Notes: a model not told the origin generated them from the sequence alone. Shown: positions 9,688-19,678, counted from the first letter of the stretch. The stretch: DNA of 64,000 nucleotides from DASQZK01 sp963764345 (GCA_963764345.1 CAVXSF010000031.1:139808-203807), one strand, 5' to 3'. A program made the numbers and translations.

Positions 9688-12232
9688 ATGTTTACATCTT
9701 TGAATAACCTGTTGTACAAGGTTGGCTTTTTCCTGGCTGCACTTATCTTTATATCCATCGGGGTTATCAATTACCTTAGCAGCAGTAAGGTGAATGAAAT
9801 GGATAGACAGATCAGAAGAACCCATACCGTCCTCATTACACTTGACGGTGTGCAGGAAAAATTCAAAAATGCAATCATAAGTCATCGGGATTTTTTGCTT
9901 ACCGGTTCCAAGCAGGATCTCCTGGATTTTAGAAAAGGTCCGGCGCAGGTCCGACTGAGACTCGAAGAACTGAAAGACCTGGTTAGAAAGGACAGTCTTC
10001 TTTATGTCAGGACAGCTGAGCTGAATGCTTTTATCGATGAAAAATTCAAAGCACTTGAAACGAGTGCAGTCATGAAACTTAATGGGATCTCCATAGATTC
10101 CGTGAACCATTATCTGGATGAGAATGCCAGGAGGAACCTGACTAATATCAGAATTGTAGCCAATGAAATGCTGGAGATCGAAAACGCCAGACTTCAGTCT
10201 CTGACTGTCAGTGCTGAAAAGAGCATTCAGATATCCAGGGCTTATATCGTTGCCGGGAACATGATCGCCTTTGTCATCCTTTTCCTCAGTTTCAGTTTGC
10301 TCATCCGGCAGATCAAAACCCGGCGCATGACTGAAAAATCGCTTCTGGATCAGATGGAGCGCCTTGAAGTGGTGACCCATAATATGGGCGCAGGTTTGTC
10401 CATAATCACCCCTGAGTTCAGGATCATCTGGATGAATAAAGTGATGAAGACGCTCTTTGGTGACCTGGAAGAAAAGACTTTTAATACCGTTTTCCCCGAT
10501 GGGGAAAAACAGGAGATGATTATTCTTCCCGAATCTATGGAAGCTGGAAGTAATATTCAGGAAGAGCGCATACTTATCAATAAGGAGGGGACGAGTAACT
10601 GGTACCAGCTGATATATACACCGCTTGAAAATACCCAACAAAGTCATTCCATGTTCCTTCAACTCCTTGTTCCTGTCGATGAGAGGAAGGCCCTGGAAAA
10701 TTCGCTCATGGAAGCCAAGGAGAAAGCGGAAGAATCAAGCCGTGCGAAAAGCGAGTTCCTTGCCAATATGAGTCATGAAATCAGGACGCCCATGAATGCC
10801 ATCCTTGGTTTCACCGAGATCCTGAGAGACAGGATGTCTGCCAGATCAGGGATTGAATGAATACCTGAGAGGCATCGAGGTGAACGGAAAAACACTCATG
10901 AGGATCATTGATGATATCCTCGATCTCTCCAAAATTGAAGCAGGAAAATTGCAGATCAGGAAGGAAATGGTCAACCCGCATCTTCTCCTCGAAGAGATAA
11001 GGACCATGTTTGAAGACCGGGCAAGGCAGAAGGGTATTGCCCTGAGGATAATACAGGACGAGCATTTGCCCCCCGGTCTCGAACTGGATGAGACCAGGAT
11101 TAGACAAGTTCTCTTTAACCTGGTGGGTAATGCTCTGAAATTCACCCACTCCGGTTTTGTGGAGCTGTCCTTTAAATCCATGATGAGAAAGGATGTTCCA
11201 GGGCTGGCGGATCTCCTTATCCAGGTGAAAGATACCGGTCTCGGCATTCCCAGGGAACAGCAGGAACTTATTTTTCAGCCTTTTCAGCAGCAATCAGGTC
11301 AGGATACCCGTCTTTACGGAGGCACAGGGCTTGGACTGGCCATTACACGAAGGCTGCTTGAAATGATGGGGGGTACTATATCCCTGGAAAGTACGGTGAA
11401 CGAGGGTTCAAATTTCATCATCATGCTTCCCGGGACGAAAACCGGAACTCCGGCGGATACACATACGGAATTGACCGGGATCGACTATCAGCATTTCCGC
11501 TTCAGGGACGCCAAAATCCTCCTGGTTGAAGATAAAGAATCCAACAGGAAGGTCGTCAGGGATTTTTTAAGCGGCATGAATGTCCATCTTCTCGAAGCGG
11601 AAAACGGAAAAGAAGCTGTCGATGCAGCCATCAGGACGCATCCTCAACTGATATTAATGGATCTGCAGATGCCGGTGATGGATGGCTTTCAAGCCATACG
11701 CGAGATAAGAAAGCATGAAGATTTGAAACATATCCCGGTTGTTGCCCTCACTGCTTCAGCTATGAAAGACAGCCGGGACAACATAAGGGATCATTTTGAC
11801 GATATCCTCATAAAACCGGTTACAAGAAAAAGCCTCATTAATAAAATTTCCAGCTTTCTTTCTTATGATGTCGGAGGAGCGTTAGTGCCTGCCGGGGAAG
11901 TACATGCCAAAAAAGACCTGGCACTTGTAATGAATGAGCTCCTCGATGAACATAAGGTCTATCCTGAAAAACTGAAACAAATTTTCATGTATGAATTCAG
12001 ACCAGTATATGAAAATATCCAGAGAAAACTCTCCATGAACCGGATTAAAGCTTTTGCCAGGGGGCTCAACGAAGCAGGAAGTGAATACAGGATAAACGTC
12101 CTTGAACAATATGGCAATGAACTGCTTGTGCTGGCTATAAGCTTCCGGACAGAGAAAATTGTCAGCTTGTTGAGATTATACCCTGTGCTGGACGAAATGA
12201 TTACAGGAGAAAAACTGAATAGCAATGAGTAA
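9688..12232 (+). CDS. Hybrid histidine kinase: CHASE3 - PAS-like - HisKA - HATPase - receiver (one frameshift)
   Basis: Start at ATG 9688 (MFTSLNNLLYK). A first membrane segment (about residues 8-28) is followed by a periplasmic CHASE3-like helical domain (about 35-175, with NAIISHRDFLLTGSKQ), a second membrane segment (about 190-210), a PAS-like domain, then HisKA (EFLANMSHEIRTPMNAILGF, with the phospho-acceptor His). The frame breaks at about 10835-10850; the next frame reads PDQGLNEYLRGIEVNGK and continues HisKA and HATPase (LVGNALKFTHSG, VKDTGLGIP, GGTGLGLAI). A C-terminal receiver follows (LLVEDKESN, LILMDLQMPVMDG, LIKPV). All catalytic motifs survive, so the break is likely one missing or extra base. 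The stop overlaps the next kinase gene (ATGAGTAA). Confidence 0.85.
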
Positions 12233-13355
12233 AAAAAACATGGCTCAGAACGAGCATCAGGATGAGATACTGATCGTCGACGATAATCCGGAAAACCTTC
12301 AGGTTCTCGGCAATATCCTCGCAGAGAAGAATCTGGATGTGAGTTTTGCAAACAGCGGTATGCAAGCCATACAGGCTGCAGGTTTCGAACCACCCGATCT
12401 CATTCTTCTGGATGTATCCATGCCGGGAATGGATGGTTATGAAGTGTGCCGTGAATTAAAGCACTCGGAAAAAACCAGGGATATCCCCGTGATCTTTCTT
12501 ACCGCTAAAACAGGTTCGGAGAGTGTCATTCGTGGGTTTGAAGCAGGAGCAGTCGATTATGTGACCAAACCATTCAACAGTTTTGAGCTCCTCTCCCGTG
12601 TTATGACTCACCTCGAGCTAAAACATTCCAGGGATCTCATCAACCAGCAAAAAATGCGTCTCGAAGAGGTCAATGCTACCAAAAACCGTTTTTTTTCCAT
12701 CCTGGCCCATGATCTTAAAAGTCCCTTCAGCACATTGATTACGGTAACGGATTATTATAAAAAGAGCGGTGAACATCTCAGTGAACCGGAGATCCGTAAG
12801 TTTCTGGACCACATTTATGAGGTTTCCGTAAATACCTATAATTTGCTTGAAAACCTCCTGGACTGGTCACGTTCTCAGGCTGGCATACTCGAAGTCAATA
12901 CGGTTGACTTCGATATGCAGTCGGTTGTCCGGAAGAATTCGTACTTTATTTCAACCCGTGCGAAAGAAAAAAATATCCGCCTGAATTTTGAATGTGCAGA
13001 AGGCCTTATCGCCAGGGCTGATCCTGATATGATCAGTACGGTTATACGAAACCTTCTCAGCAATGCTGTGAAATTTACCCCGGGAGGGGGAGAGATCAGT
13101 CTTACATGTACCAGGGAAAATGAGCTCCTTACCGTGAGCGTTGAGGATAATGGTACAGGAATGAGCCGAAGTGAACTGGATAAGCTTTTTAAACCTGGTG
13201 AACACCTAAGTAAAGCCGGAACCGAGCATGAGAAAGGTACAGGCCTCGGCCTTATACTCTGCCATGAATTTGTGGAAAAAAATCATGGCTTCCTGAAAGT
13301 AGAGAGCAGGAAAGGAAAGGGTAGCCGTTTTGTTTTCAGTATTCCGGCAGGTTAA
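12225..13355 (+). CDS. Receiver-histidine kinase protein (REC-HisKA-HATPase)
   Basis: A 376-residue soluble protein with a receiver at its N-terminus (residues about 13-128: ILIVDDNPENLQVL, LILLDVSMPGMDG, YVTKPF). HisKA follows (KNRFFSILAHDLKSPFSTL, His phospho-acceptor), then HATPase_c (NLLSNAVKFTPGGG, VEDNGTGM, GTGLGL). There is no membrane segment. It overlaps the preceding membrane hybrid kinase by 8 nt, and that kinase ends in a receiver. The order HK-REC / REC-HK suggests phosphate could pass between the two proteins, which is an inference. Both may also phosphorylate the OmpR-type regulator upstream. Output targets are unknown. Confidence 0.9.
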   Translation: MSKKNMAQNEHQDEILIVDDNPENLQVLGNILAEKNLDVSFANSGMQAIQAAGFEPPDLILLDVSMPGMDGYEVCRELKHSEKTRDIPVIFLTAKTGSESVIRGFEAGAVDYVTKPFNSFELLSRVMTHLELKHSRDLINQQKMRLEEVNATKNRFFSILAHDLKSPFSTLITVTDYYKKSGEHLSEPEIRKFLDHIYEVSVNTYNLLENLLDWSRSQAGILEVNTVDFDMQSVVRKNSYFISTRAKEKNIRLNFECAEGLIARADPDMISTVIRNLLSNAVKFTPGGGEISLTCTRENELLTVSVEDNGTGMSRSELDKLFKPGEHLSKAGTEHEKGTGLGLILCHEFVEKNHGFLKVESRKGKGSRFVFSIPAG

Positions 13356-13425
13356 TCGACGGGCTCTGATTCAATGAAACAATCCGTTAATAGTGGATGT
13401 TCTTATTCCTTAACCTGTATTAAGC

Positions 13426-15303
13426 ATGAACGAAAAAGAGTTAAAATCTTTTGAAGAATATCATTCCAGTATAGACACTGTAAATGTTAAGAACCCCTGG
13501 AGGCGGTTTCTGGCCTTCCTGGGACCTGCCTACCTGGTTAGTGTGGGCTATATGGATCCAGGGAACTGGGCCACCGACATTGCCGGCGGGAGTAAATTCG
13601 GGTACGCCCTGATCTGGGTGATCATTCTGTCGAATATTACGGCTATCCTGCTGCAGAGCCATAGTGCCCGGCTTGGGCTGGTTACAGGCAAAGACCTGGC
13701 ACAATTCAGCAGGACATACTACCGGCCCAAACTGAATTTTGTTTTCTGGATCTTTGCCGAAATTGCCATTGCAGCCACTGACCTTGCCGAAGTTCTGGGA
13801 ATGGCGATTGGTCTGAATCTGTTATTCGGACTTAACATGCTTGTCGGTGTCAGCCTTTCCATGTTCGACACCCTCATCATCATGTTCCTGATCAAAAAAG
13901 GCATGCGAATGCTGGAAGCCATCATTATCGGCCTTATCAGCATCATCGGCATATCCTTTATGATCGAACTGTTTTTTTCCCGGCCTTCCATCCCGGGTAT
14001 CCTGAGCGGAATAATCCCCTCACTGCCCGGCCCCGGTGCATTATACATCGCTATCGGCATCATTGGGGCTACCGTGATGCCTCATAACCTTTACCTTCAT
14101 TCCTCACTCGTTCAGACCCGGAAATTTCATAATGATAAGGCCGGCATTGGGAAAGCGATCCGTTATAACTTTTTTGACACCACAATAGCCCTGAACCTGG
14201 CACTTTTTGTGAATGCAGCCATTCTGATTCTGGCGGCTTCCACCTTTTTCAAGTCCGGTCACCATGAAGTGGAAGACATTACCCAGGCACACAGGATGCT
14301 GGAACCTCTTCTGGGTTCCGTGCTGGCACCCCTGCTCTTCGCAATTGCCCTCATTGCCTCTGGTCAGAGTTCCACCTTAACAGGCACTCTTACCGGACAA
14401 ATTATTATGGAAGGGTATCTTAACCTGAGAATCCAACCATGGCTCAGACGGCTCATCACCAGGTCACTTGCTGCTATCCCGGCTTTCATTACCATCCTTG
14501 TCGCCGGTGCTTCCATGGCCGGTCCCCTGCTGATCCTGAGCCAGGTAATCCTTAGCCTTCAGCTGGGCTTTGCCATTGTACCCCTCACACACTGGGTCTC
14601 TTCCAGAAAGATAATGGGTGATTTTAAAATCAAACTATTTACGATCCTCATGACATGGCTGGCGGTAATGCTCATCGTGGTCTTGAACGTAAAACTGGTT
14701 TATGATACGCTCCAGAGTCTCATTCTGGCCGGGAAACATCCCTGGCTGGTTTTCGGGATCATCCTTCCGGCTGTGCTAGCCGCATTCATTCTCCTCGTAT
14801 ATATTATTGTTGAGCCTTATATTACTATTAAAATTCCATCTATGTTCCAGCCAACCCATGAACCTCCGCCAGAACTTGAACTTACAGGATCAAAGGGTTT
14901 TAAGAAGATTGCCATTTCGATAGATTTTTCCGAATCGGATAACAGGGCGCTGAGCTTTGCCGTGAACCAGGGAGGGAAGTCAGCCGAATATTTCCTGATC
15001 CATGTCGTTGAATCAGCCGGTGCCCGAATGATGAGGTCCGAGATATTTGACAGCGAAACAGAAGAAGACCGTGCTTTTCTTGAGCGGTACTCAAATCAGT
15101 TGAAGATTGCAGGCTATACAAATACGCCGGTTCTCGATTACGGCCTGGCCAGGAACGTTTTGCCTCAGGTTGTTAACCGGCTTGGTGTCGACTTGCTTGT
15201 CATGTCCTCACACCGCAAAGGATTCCTGCACCACCTGATCAAAGGGACGACAATTTCACAGGTTCAGAAAGGAATCAGTATTCCGCTCATCATCCTGAAG
15301 TAG
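13426..15303 (+). CDS. NRAMP-family divalent metal transporter fused to a C-terminal universal stress domain
   Basis: A 625-residue protein. Residues 1-470 form an NRAMP (MntH-like) proton-coupled Mn/Fe transporter with about 11 membrane helices. The metal-site motif DPGN is in TM1 (GYMDPGNWATDIAGG), TM6 carries MPHNLYLHSS, and GQSSTLTGTLTGQIIMEG is also present. After a linker at about 470-490 there is a UspA-type domain (KKIAISIDFSESDNRALSF, ending LLVMSSHRKGFLHHLIKGTT and a terminal IPLIILK). The Usp domain should face the cytoplasm and could sense nucleotide or stress state to control transport; this is inferred. Ordinary NRAMPs are about 400-450 residues, so the extra 140 residues are a real fusion, read through without any frame break. 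Confidence 0.92.
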   Translation: MNEKELKSFEEYHSSIDTVNVKNPWRRFLAFLGPAYLVSVGYMDPGNWATDIAGGSKFGYALIWVIILSNITAILLQSHSARLGLVTGKDLAQFSRTYYRPKLNFVFWIFAEIAIAATDLAEVLGMAIGLNLLFGLNMLVGVSLSMFDTLIIMFLIKKGMRMLEAIIIGLISIIGISFMIELFFSRPSIPGILSGIIPSLPGPGALYIAIGIIGATVMPHNLYLHSSLVQTRKFHNDKAGIGKAIRYNFFDTTIALNLALFVNAAILILAASTFFKSGHHEVEDITQAHRMLEPLLGSVLAPLLFAIALIASGQSSTLTGTLTGQIIMEGYLNLRIQPWLRRLITRSLAAIPAFITILVAGASMAGPLLILSQVILSLQLGFAIVPLTHWVSSRKIMGDFKIKLFTILMTWLAVMLIVVLNVKLVYDTLQSLILAGKHPWLVFGIILPAVLAAFILLVYIIVEPYITIKIPSMFQPTHEPPPELELTGSKGFKKIAISIDFSESDNRALSFAVNQGGKSAEYFLIHVVESAGARMMRSEIFDSETEEDRAFLERYSNQLKIAGYTNTPVLDYGLARNVLPQVVNRLGVDLLVMSSHRKGFLHHLIKGTTISQVQKGISIPLIILK

Positions 15304-15667
15304 CAAAAACGGTGCGTCCATCTGCATATCCCTTGAAAGGGTTACGGGATGCATCTTTTCTTCAGACAGGCCGTTGTACTATTTTCTGATGGAAGCCCCT
15401 TTTTGTTCTGATTCATTTTCTTTAAAAATAATCTCCAGGTCTGATTGCTGAATAAATGTCTGACCGACAGGTCCATGACTCCTGGCAGGATTTTTCCCTT
15501 TAATTTAAATGTTACCGAAGCTGGTTGTCTGCAGAGATATGGTCTAAACATTTTCCTTTCACTGCTGTTAGTTTGCTTTCGAATACCGCTTAACCAGTGG
15601 GGTTGAGGATTTATTTGATATTTATTTCCATGTTCCAACGAATGCTTTTCACAGCACTAAAATCGAA
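15304..15667. terminator. Intergenic region with possible terminator (hairpin 15324-15352)
   Basis: Some 364 nt lie between the NRAMP gene and the first oxidase operon. Just after the NRAMP stop there is an imperfect stem, GCAT(AT)CCC at 15324-15332 against GGGATGC at 15346-15352, followed by a T-rich tract. It could end NRAMP transcription. No credible protein frame was found; a 98-residue minus frame here has no family features. The remainder presumably holds the promoter of the oxidase operon. Confidence 0.35.
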
Positions 15668-16633
15668 ATGATGGGCTCTGTGTTCGATACTGTTAAAAGT
15701 TTCTTCTCTGCCATGTTCCAGTCTTCATCCTCTGAAGCAAGTAACATTAACCACCTTTTCCTACAGTTTCTTATCCTTTCCGCCATCATTATTTTCATTG
15801 TGACGGGCATGGTCATTGTTGGCGGCTTCCTCTACAGAAGGAAGGCACGGCCTGAACAGCCCCTTCAAATTCACGGCAACGCAAAACTGGAACTCTTCTG
15901 GACTTTCATCCCGTTACTTGCAGTGTCCTTTTTCTTTGTTCTCACCGTCCGGTCGATGAAGCAGATCAACCGTCCGGTCAGGGGTGAAGAAGATCCCGAT
16001 GTTGAGATCATTGCGCATCAATGGTGGTGGGAAATAAGGTATCCCAAAGAGGATGTGATCACAGCCAATGAGTTGCATATACCCGTAGGAAAAAAATTAA
16101 GGATGCGCATCGAATCTGCCGATGTCATTCACAGCTGGTGGGTGCCTGCACTGGGCCGGAAGATGGATGCTGTACCGGGAAGAACGAATTATTCATGGAT
16201 CGAAGCAGATACCACAGGCATTTTTCATGGTGCCTGCAGTGAATTTTGCGGCGCGGAACATGCCTGGATGCTGATCACGGTGGTATCTGAAACTTCGACT
16301 GATTATAAGGACTGGATCAGTTCCCGGAAGGTCGTGCCTCCGGTTCCTGAAGACACTTCAGCACGAAATGGTGCACTCTTGTTCAACAGCAAAACCTGCG
16401 CAAGCTGCCATAACATTGCAGGCACACCTGCACATGCCAGGATAGGGCCTGACCTTACCCATGTTGGTTCGCGGCTTACCCTGCTCAGTGGCATGTTGCC
16501 AAATACTCCTGAAAATATGAAAAAATGGCTTGCCGACCCGCAAAAAGTGAAGAAGGGGGCCCATATGCCCGATTTTATGCTTAATGAAAAGGAAATAAAT
16601 GACCTTGAAACATACCTGGAGGGATTAAAATGA
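15668..16633 (+). CDS. caa3-type cytochrome c oxidase subunit II with fused cytochrome c (copy 1)
   Basis: A 321-residue subunit II. Two membrane helices (about residues 28-52 and 75-98) anchor a periplasmic cupredoxin carrying the CuA site. The ligands are visible: His in ADVIHSWWVPALG, then HGACSEFCGAEHAWM with Cys, Cys, His and Met. The C-terminal 90 residues are a class I cytochrome c with CASCH haem motif and an axial Met in HMPDFM. This makes a caa3-type oxidase, in which electrons reach CuA from a tethered haem. It is the first gene of a tight operon, and its stop overlaps the start of subunit I (ATGA). A near-identical paralogue lies at 26855. The ATG at 15668 is followed by a second Met, so the exact start may differ by one codon. 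Confidence 0.95.
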   Translation: MMGSVFDTVKSFFSAMFQSSSSEASNINHLFLQFLILSAIIIFIVTGMVIVGGFLYRRKARPEQPLQIHGNAKLELFWTFIPLLAVSFFFVLTVRSMKQINRPVRGEEDPDVEIIAHQWWWEIRYPKEDVITANELHIPVGKKLRMRIESADVIHSWWVPALGRKMDAVPGRTNYSWIEADTTGIFHGACSEFCGAEHAWMLITVVSETSTDYKDWISSRKVVPPVPEDTSARNGALLFNSKTCASCHNIAGTPAHARIGPDLTHVGSRLTLLSGMLPNTPENMKKWLADPQKVKKGAHMPDFMLNEKEINDLETYLEGLK

Positions 16634-18315
16634 AGCTGTCTGTCCGTATTCCCGAATCTGAGGAACCCCTGCCAAGCCTGAGGACGACGAACGGTTTTCT
16701 TCAATGGATTTCAACCGTTGATCATAAGCAGATCGGCATAATGTACCTTTCTTCTTCTCTGTTCTTTTTCCTGGTCGGTTTTGCTGAGGCAATGCTTATG
16801 CGCATCCAGCTTGCCCGGCCGGAGAACAGTTTTCTGTTCCCCGAGACCTATAACCAGATCTTTTCCATGCATGGCACCACCATGATCTTTATGGTGCTTA
16901 CCCCGATGCTTCTTGGATTTGCCACTTACCTGCTGCCTCTTATGATCGGGGCAAACGAAATGGCTTTTCCGAGACTTAATGCCTTTAGTTTCTGGATGTT
17001 TCTTTTAGGTGGAATGGTCCTCTATTTCAGCTTCTTTGCCGGCGGGGCACCTAATGTGGGCTGGTTCAGCTATGCACCTCTTAGTGAGACCAATTACAGT
17101 CCGTCGTCTGGTGTCAACTACTGGGCGATCAGTTTACTGCTTATGGGAATAGGAACCGTAGGAGCAGCACTTAATTTTGTGATCACAACGATCACCATGC
17201 GAGCTAAAGGACTTTCTTACAACCGTCTGCCGCTGTTCGTCTGGATGGTTTTTGTAAATTCCTTCCTGATCCTGACAGCATTTCCCGTACTGAACGCAGG
17301 CCTGGTCATGATTCTCACCGACCGTATGATGAATGCACACTTTTTCACCACCGCAACAGGCGGCAATGCCGTGATGTGGCAACACCTGTTCTGGACCTTC
17401 GGCCATCCCGAAGTTTATATTCTTGCGCTGCCTGCCTTCGGGATCGTATCCGAGGTGATACCCGTTTTTTCGGGTAAACCAATTTTCGGGTACAGCTTTG
17501 TTGCCGCATCCACCGTTGCTATCGCGCTGCTTTCATTTGGTGTGTGGGCACATCACATGTTCGCTGTCGGATTGGGAACAGAATTTAATGCTTTTTTTGC
17601 GGCTACAAGCATGCTCATTGCCATTCCCACCGGCATCAAAATATTTAACTGGGCAGCCACCATGTGGGGTGGTTCCGTCCGGTTTACCACAGCCATGCTC
17701 TTTGCTCTCGCCCTCCTGGTGGATTTTACCATCGGAGGACTCAGCGGCGTCGGCTTTTCCCTTGTGCCTGTTGACTGGCGTCTGACGGATACCTACTTCG
17801 TGGTAGCCCATATTCATTACGTTTTTATCGGCGCCGCACTTACCGGCGGGTTTGCCGGAGCCTACTACTGGTTCCCGAAAATTACCGGCAGGATGCTCTC
17901 TGAAAAAATCGGGAAGTGGCATTTCTGGATCTTCTTTATAGGTTTTAACGGCACATTTTTCGTGTTTCATTTCCTCGGATTACTTGGAATGCCACGCCGC
18001 GTCTTTACCTATCCCGATCTTCCCTACCTGGGCAGTCTCAACATGTTCTCCACGGTGATGGGCTTCGTTTTCGGAGCTTCCTTCTTTATATTTATTTATA
18101 ATGTTCTCAGAAGCCGCCGGAAAGGGGAGAAGGCGGGTGATAATCCCTGGGGAGCATGGAGTCTCGAATGGCTGACCACTTCACCTCCGCCACTGAAAAA
18201 TTTCGATGCCGTCCCGCTCGTCCGCAGCCGCCGACCAATCTGGGATCTGGAACATCCGGAGAATCCCGACTGGAAAGTTGAACCTTCAAAGAGGAGGGAA
18301 GGAAATGAAAAGTAG
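16630..18315 (+). CDS. Cytochrome c oxidase subunit I (copy 1)
   Basis: A 561-residue haem-copper oxidase catalytic subunit with 12 membrane helices. Visible residues include the low-spin haem His in SMHGTTMIFM, the CuB/haem site GHPEVYILALPAFG (with the Tyr cross-linked to CuB His and the proton-channel Glu), the His pair in WAHHMFAVGL, and the haem a3 region VAHIHYVFIG. This is an A-type oxidase that reduces oxygen to water and pumps protons. At the D-channel entrance, where the family usually has PDMAFPR, this protein has NEMAFPR; Asp is replaced by Glu. It overlaps subunit II by 4 nt and subunit III by 11 nt. The paralogue at 27814 is highly similar. Confidence 0.96.
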   Translation: MKLSVRIPESEEPLPSLRTTNGFLQWISTVDHKQIGIMYLSSSLFFFLVGFAEAMLMRIQLARPENSFLFPETYNQIFSMHGTTMIFMVLTPMLLGFATYLLPLMIGANEMAFPRLNAFSFWMFLLGGMVLYFSFFAGGAPNVGWFSYAPLSETNYSPSSGVNYWAISLLLMGIGTVGAALNFVITTITMRAKGLSYNRLPLFVWMVFVNSFLILTAFPVLNAGLVMILTDRMMNAHFFTTATGGNAVMWQHLFWTFGHPEVYILALPAFGIVSEVIPVFSGKPIFGYSFVAASTVAIALLSFGVWAHHMFAVGLGTEFNAFFAATSMLIAIPTGIKIFNWAATMWGGSVRFTTAMLFALALLVDFTIGGLSGVGFSLVPVDWRLTDTYFVVAHIHYVFIGAALTGGFAGAYYWFPKITGRMLSEKIGKWHFWIFFIGFNGTFFVFHFLGLLGMPRRVFTYPDLPYLGSLNMFSTVMGFVFGASFFIFIYNVLRSRRKGEKAGDNPWGAWSLEWLTTSPPPLKNFDAVPLVRSRRPIWDLEHPENPDWKVEPSKRREGNEK

Positions 18316-18853
18316 ACTCATGATGCTGTTCTTCGTGGCTTCGGAAGCCTTTTTCTTCCTGGCACTGATCATTTCGTATGTCGTGTACAGCCGGCAGGGA
18401 GGGGCGTTGTCCTCCACGGCTCAATATCTGGATATAAAGAAAACAGGTCTTTTCAGCATACTGCTCTTTTCAAGCAGTGGTACTATTTTCATCGCTGAAA
18501 CACAAATGAAAAAAGGGAACCGTAAAGCAGTAAGCCGCTGGCTGATAGCAACCATAATACTCGGAATGATTTTCCTGATCGGGCAGGGCGTCGAATACTT
18601 CCATCTCTATAATGAGGATGTCACCATCAGCAGGGATGTCTTCGGGTCGGCTTTTTTTACCCTCACCGGCTTTCATGGTCTTCATGTGCTGATCGGGCTG
18701 ATAGTCCTTTCAGCGATGACCTATATGGTAATCTCGGAAAAATTCACTGCACTGGAAGCCACCGGACTCGATGCGGTAGCTATATACTGGCATTTCGTCG
18801 ATGCTGTCTGGGTGGTCGTTTTTAGTGTGGTATACTTAGGCTCATTATTATGA
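18305..18853 (+). CDS. Cytochrome c oxidase subunit III (copy 1)
   Basis: A 182-residue membrane protein with five predicted helices. I chose ATG 18305 (MKSRLMMLFFVASEAFFF) because it aligns exactly with the paralogue at 29490; the open frame upstream overlaps subunit I and has no similarity. Family marks are the N-terminal SEAFFFLALIISY and the central FFTLTGFHGLHVLIGL, then YWHFVDAVWVVVFSVVYL near the end. It is a short, five-helix type of subunit III, lacking the first two helices of the mitochondrial form. It overlaps subunit I by 11 nt and ctaG by 4 nt, which supports translational coupling. Confidence 0.94.
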   Translation: MKSRLMMLFFVASEAFFFLALIISYVVYSRQGGALSSTAQYLDIKKTGLFSILLFSSSGTIFIAETQMKKGNRKAVSRWLIATIILGMIFLIGQGVEYFHLYNEDVTISRDVFGSAFFTLTGFHGLHVLIGLIVLSAMTYMVISEKFTALEATGLDAVAIYWHFVDAVWVVVFSVVYLGSLL

Positions 18854-19668
18854 TAACAACAAGTATGCTGATCGCTAACTGGGTTTTTAATATCCCGGCT
18901 CTCGTTATTGCTCTTTTGCTGGTTCTGTTCCAGCTGTTAACCAGTGGTTTCAGGTATACTGCAAGAAGCAGGATCTATTATGCAGGCGTAATCTTATTTC
19001 TGCTGATGGCTTTGTCGCCGTTGGAATGGCTTGGCAGATCCTATCTCTTCAGCGCACACATGATGCAGCATATTTTTTACCTCCTGATCATACCTCCGAT
19101 GTTGCTTGCAGGCACAGATGCCGGGTTCCTTACGCGTGTACTCGACCATGGCAGGGGTAAGGCTGCAGGGAAAATACTGTTTTATCCAATGGTGAGCTGG
19201 ATTCTTGGAATCGGGTCGATGTGGATATGGCATATCCCTGTCGTTTTTGAAGCCATGAAACATTCACAGGCCCTCATGATATTGCAGGTGGTTTCACTGC
19301 TTCTCACAGGCTATATTTTTATATGGCCCGTTTATTCCCCGGTGAATTTCATGAGACTGGGCCCGCTTGAAAGCACGCTTTACCTGTTTTCTGCCTGTGT
19401 GGGTTGTACAGTGCTTGGCATATTTATCACCTTTGCCCCGGCCGATATGTTTACCGCTTTTTTCGGAGGCGGCAATCCGGTAGTGAGGGAAGCAATCGTT
19501 CAGAACTGGGGGTTCACCAAAGCTGCCGATCAGCAGATGGCCGGACTCATCATGTGGGTGCCGGCATGCATTGTATACGTTACGAATATTATGATCACGC
19601 TTGGGAGATGGTATACGAAAGATGCCATCACGGGTAAGGAAGAGATTCTTATTAACTCTGACAAATGA
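18850..19668 (+). CDS. ctaG: CtaG-like (caa3_CtaG) cytochrome oxidase assembly membrane protein (copy 1)
   Basis: A 272-residue polytopic membrane protein. The family signature is the helix FSAHMMQHIFYLLIIPPMLLAG, with His residues that may bind copper, and later WIWHIPVVFEAMKHS. It belongs to the caa3_CtaG family found in Bacillus-type caa3 operons, where it helps assemble the oxidase, and is unrelated to the Cox11-type CtaG. It overlaps subunit III by 4 nt (ATGA). The paralogue at 30035 has the same gene order. The exact assembly step (copper delivery or other) is not established by the sequence. Confidence 0.88.
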   Translation: MITTSMLIANWVFNIPALVIALLLVLFQLLTSGFRYTARSRIYYAGVILFLLMALSPLEWLGRSYLFSAHMMQHIFYLLIIPPMLLAGTDAGFLTRVLDHGRGKAAGKILFYPMVSWILGIGSMWIWHIPVVFEAMKHSQALMILQVVSLLLTGYIFIWPVYSPVNFMRLGPLESTLYLFSACVGCTVLGIFITFAPADMFTAFFGGGNPVVREAIVQNWGFTKAADQQMAGLIMWVPACIVYVTNIMITLGRWYTKDAITGKEEILINSDK

Positions 19669-19678
19669 ACATACCATA

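Noticed and set aside
9655..10662. Long minus-strand frame (335 codons) opposite the histidine kinase
   Set aside because: It is antisense to a gene with clear CHASE3 and kinase motifs, and its own translation shows no family features.
13348..13417. Inverted repeat CAGGTTAA (13348-13355) / TTAACCTG (13410-13417) flanking the kinase-NRAMP gap
   Set aside because: The arms are 54 nt apart and one overlaps the kinase stop codon, so chance or a weak structure is more likely than a regulatory element.
15342..15638. Minus-strand frame of 98 codons in the gap before oxidase operon 1
   Set aside because: No start context, signal peptide or recognisable motif, and it would oppose the operon promoter region.
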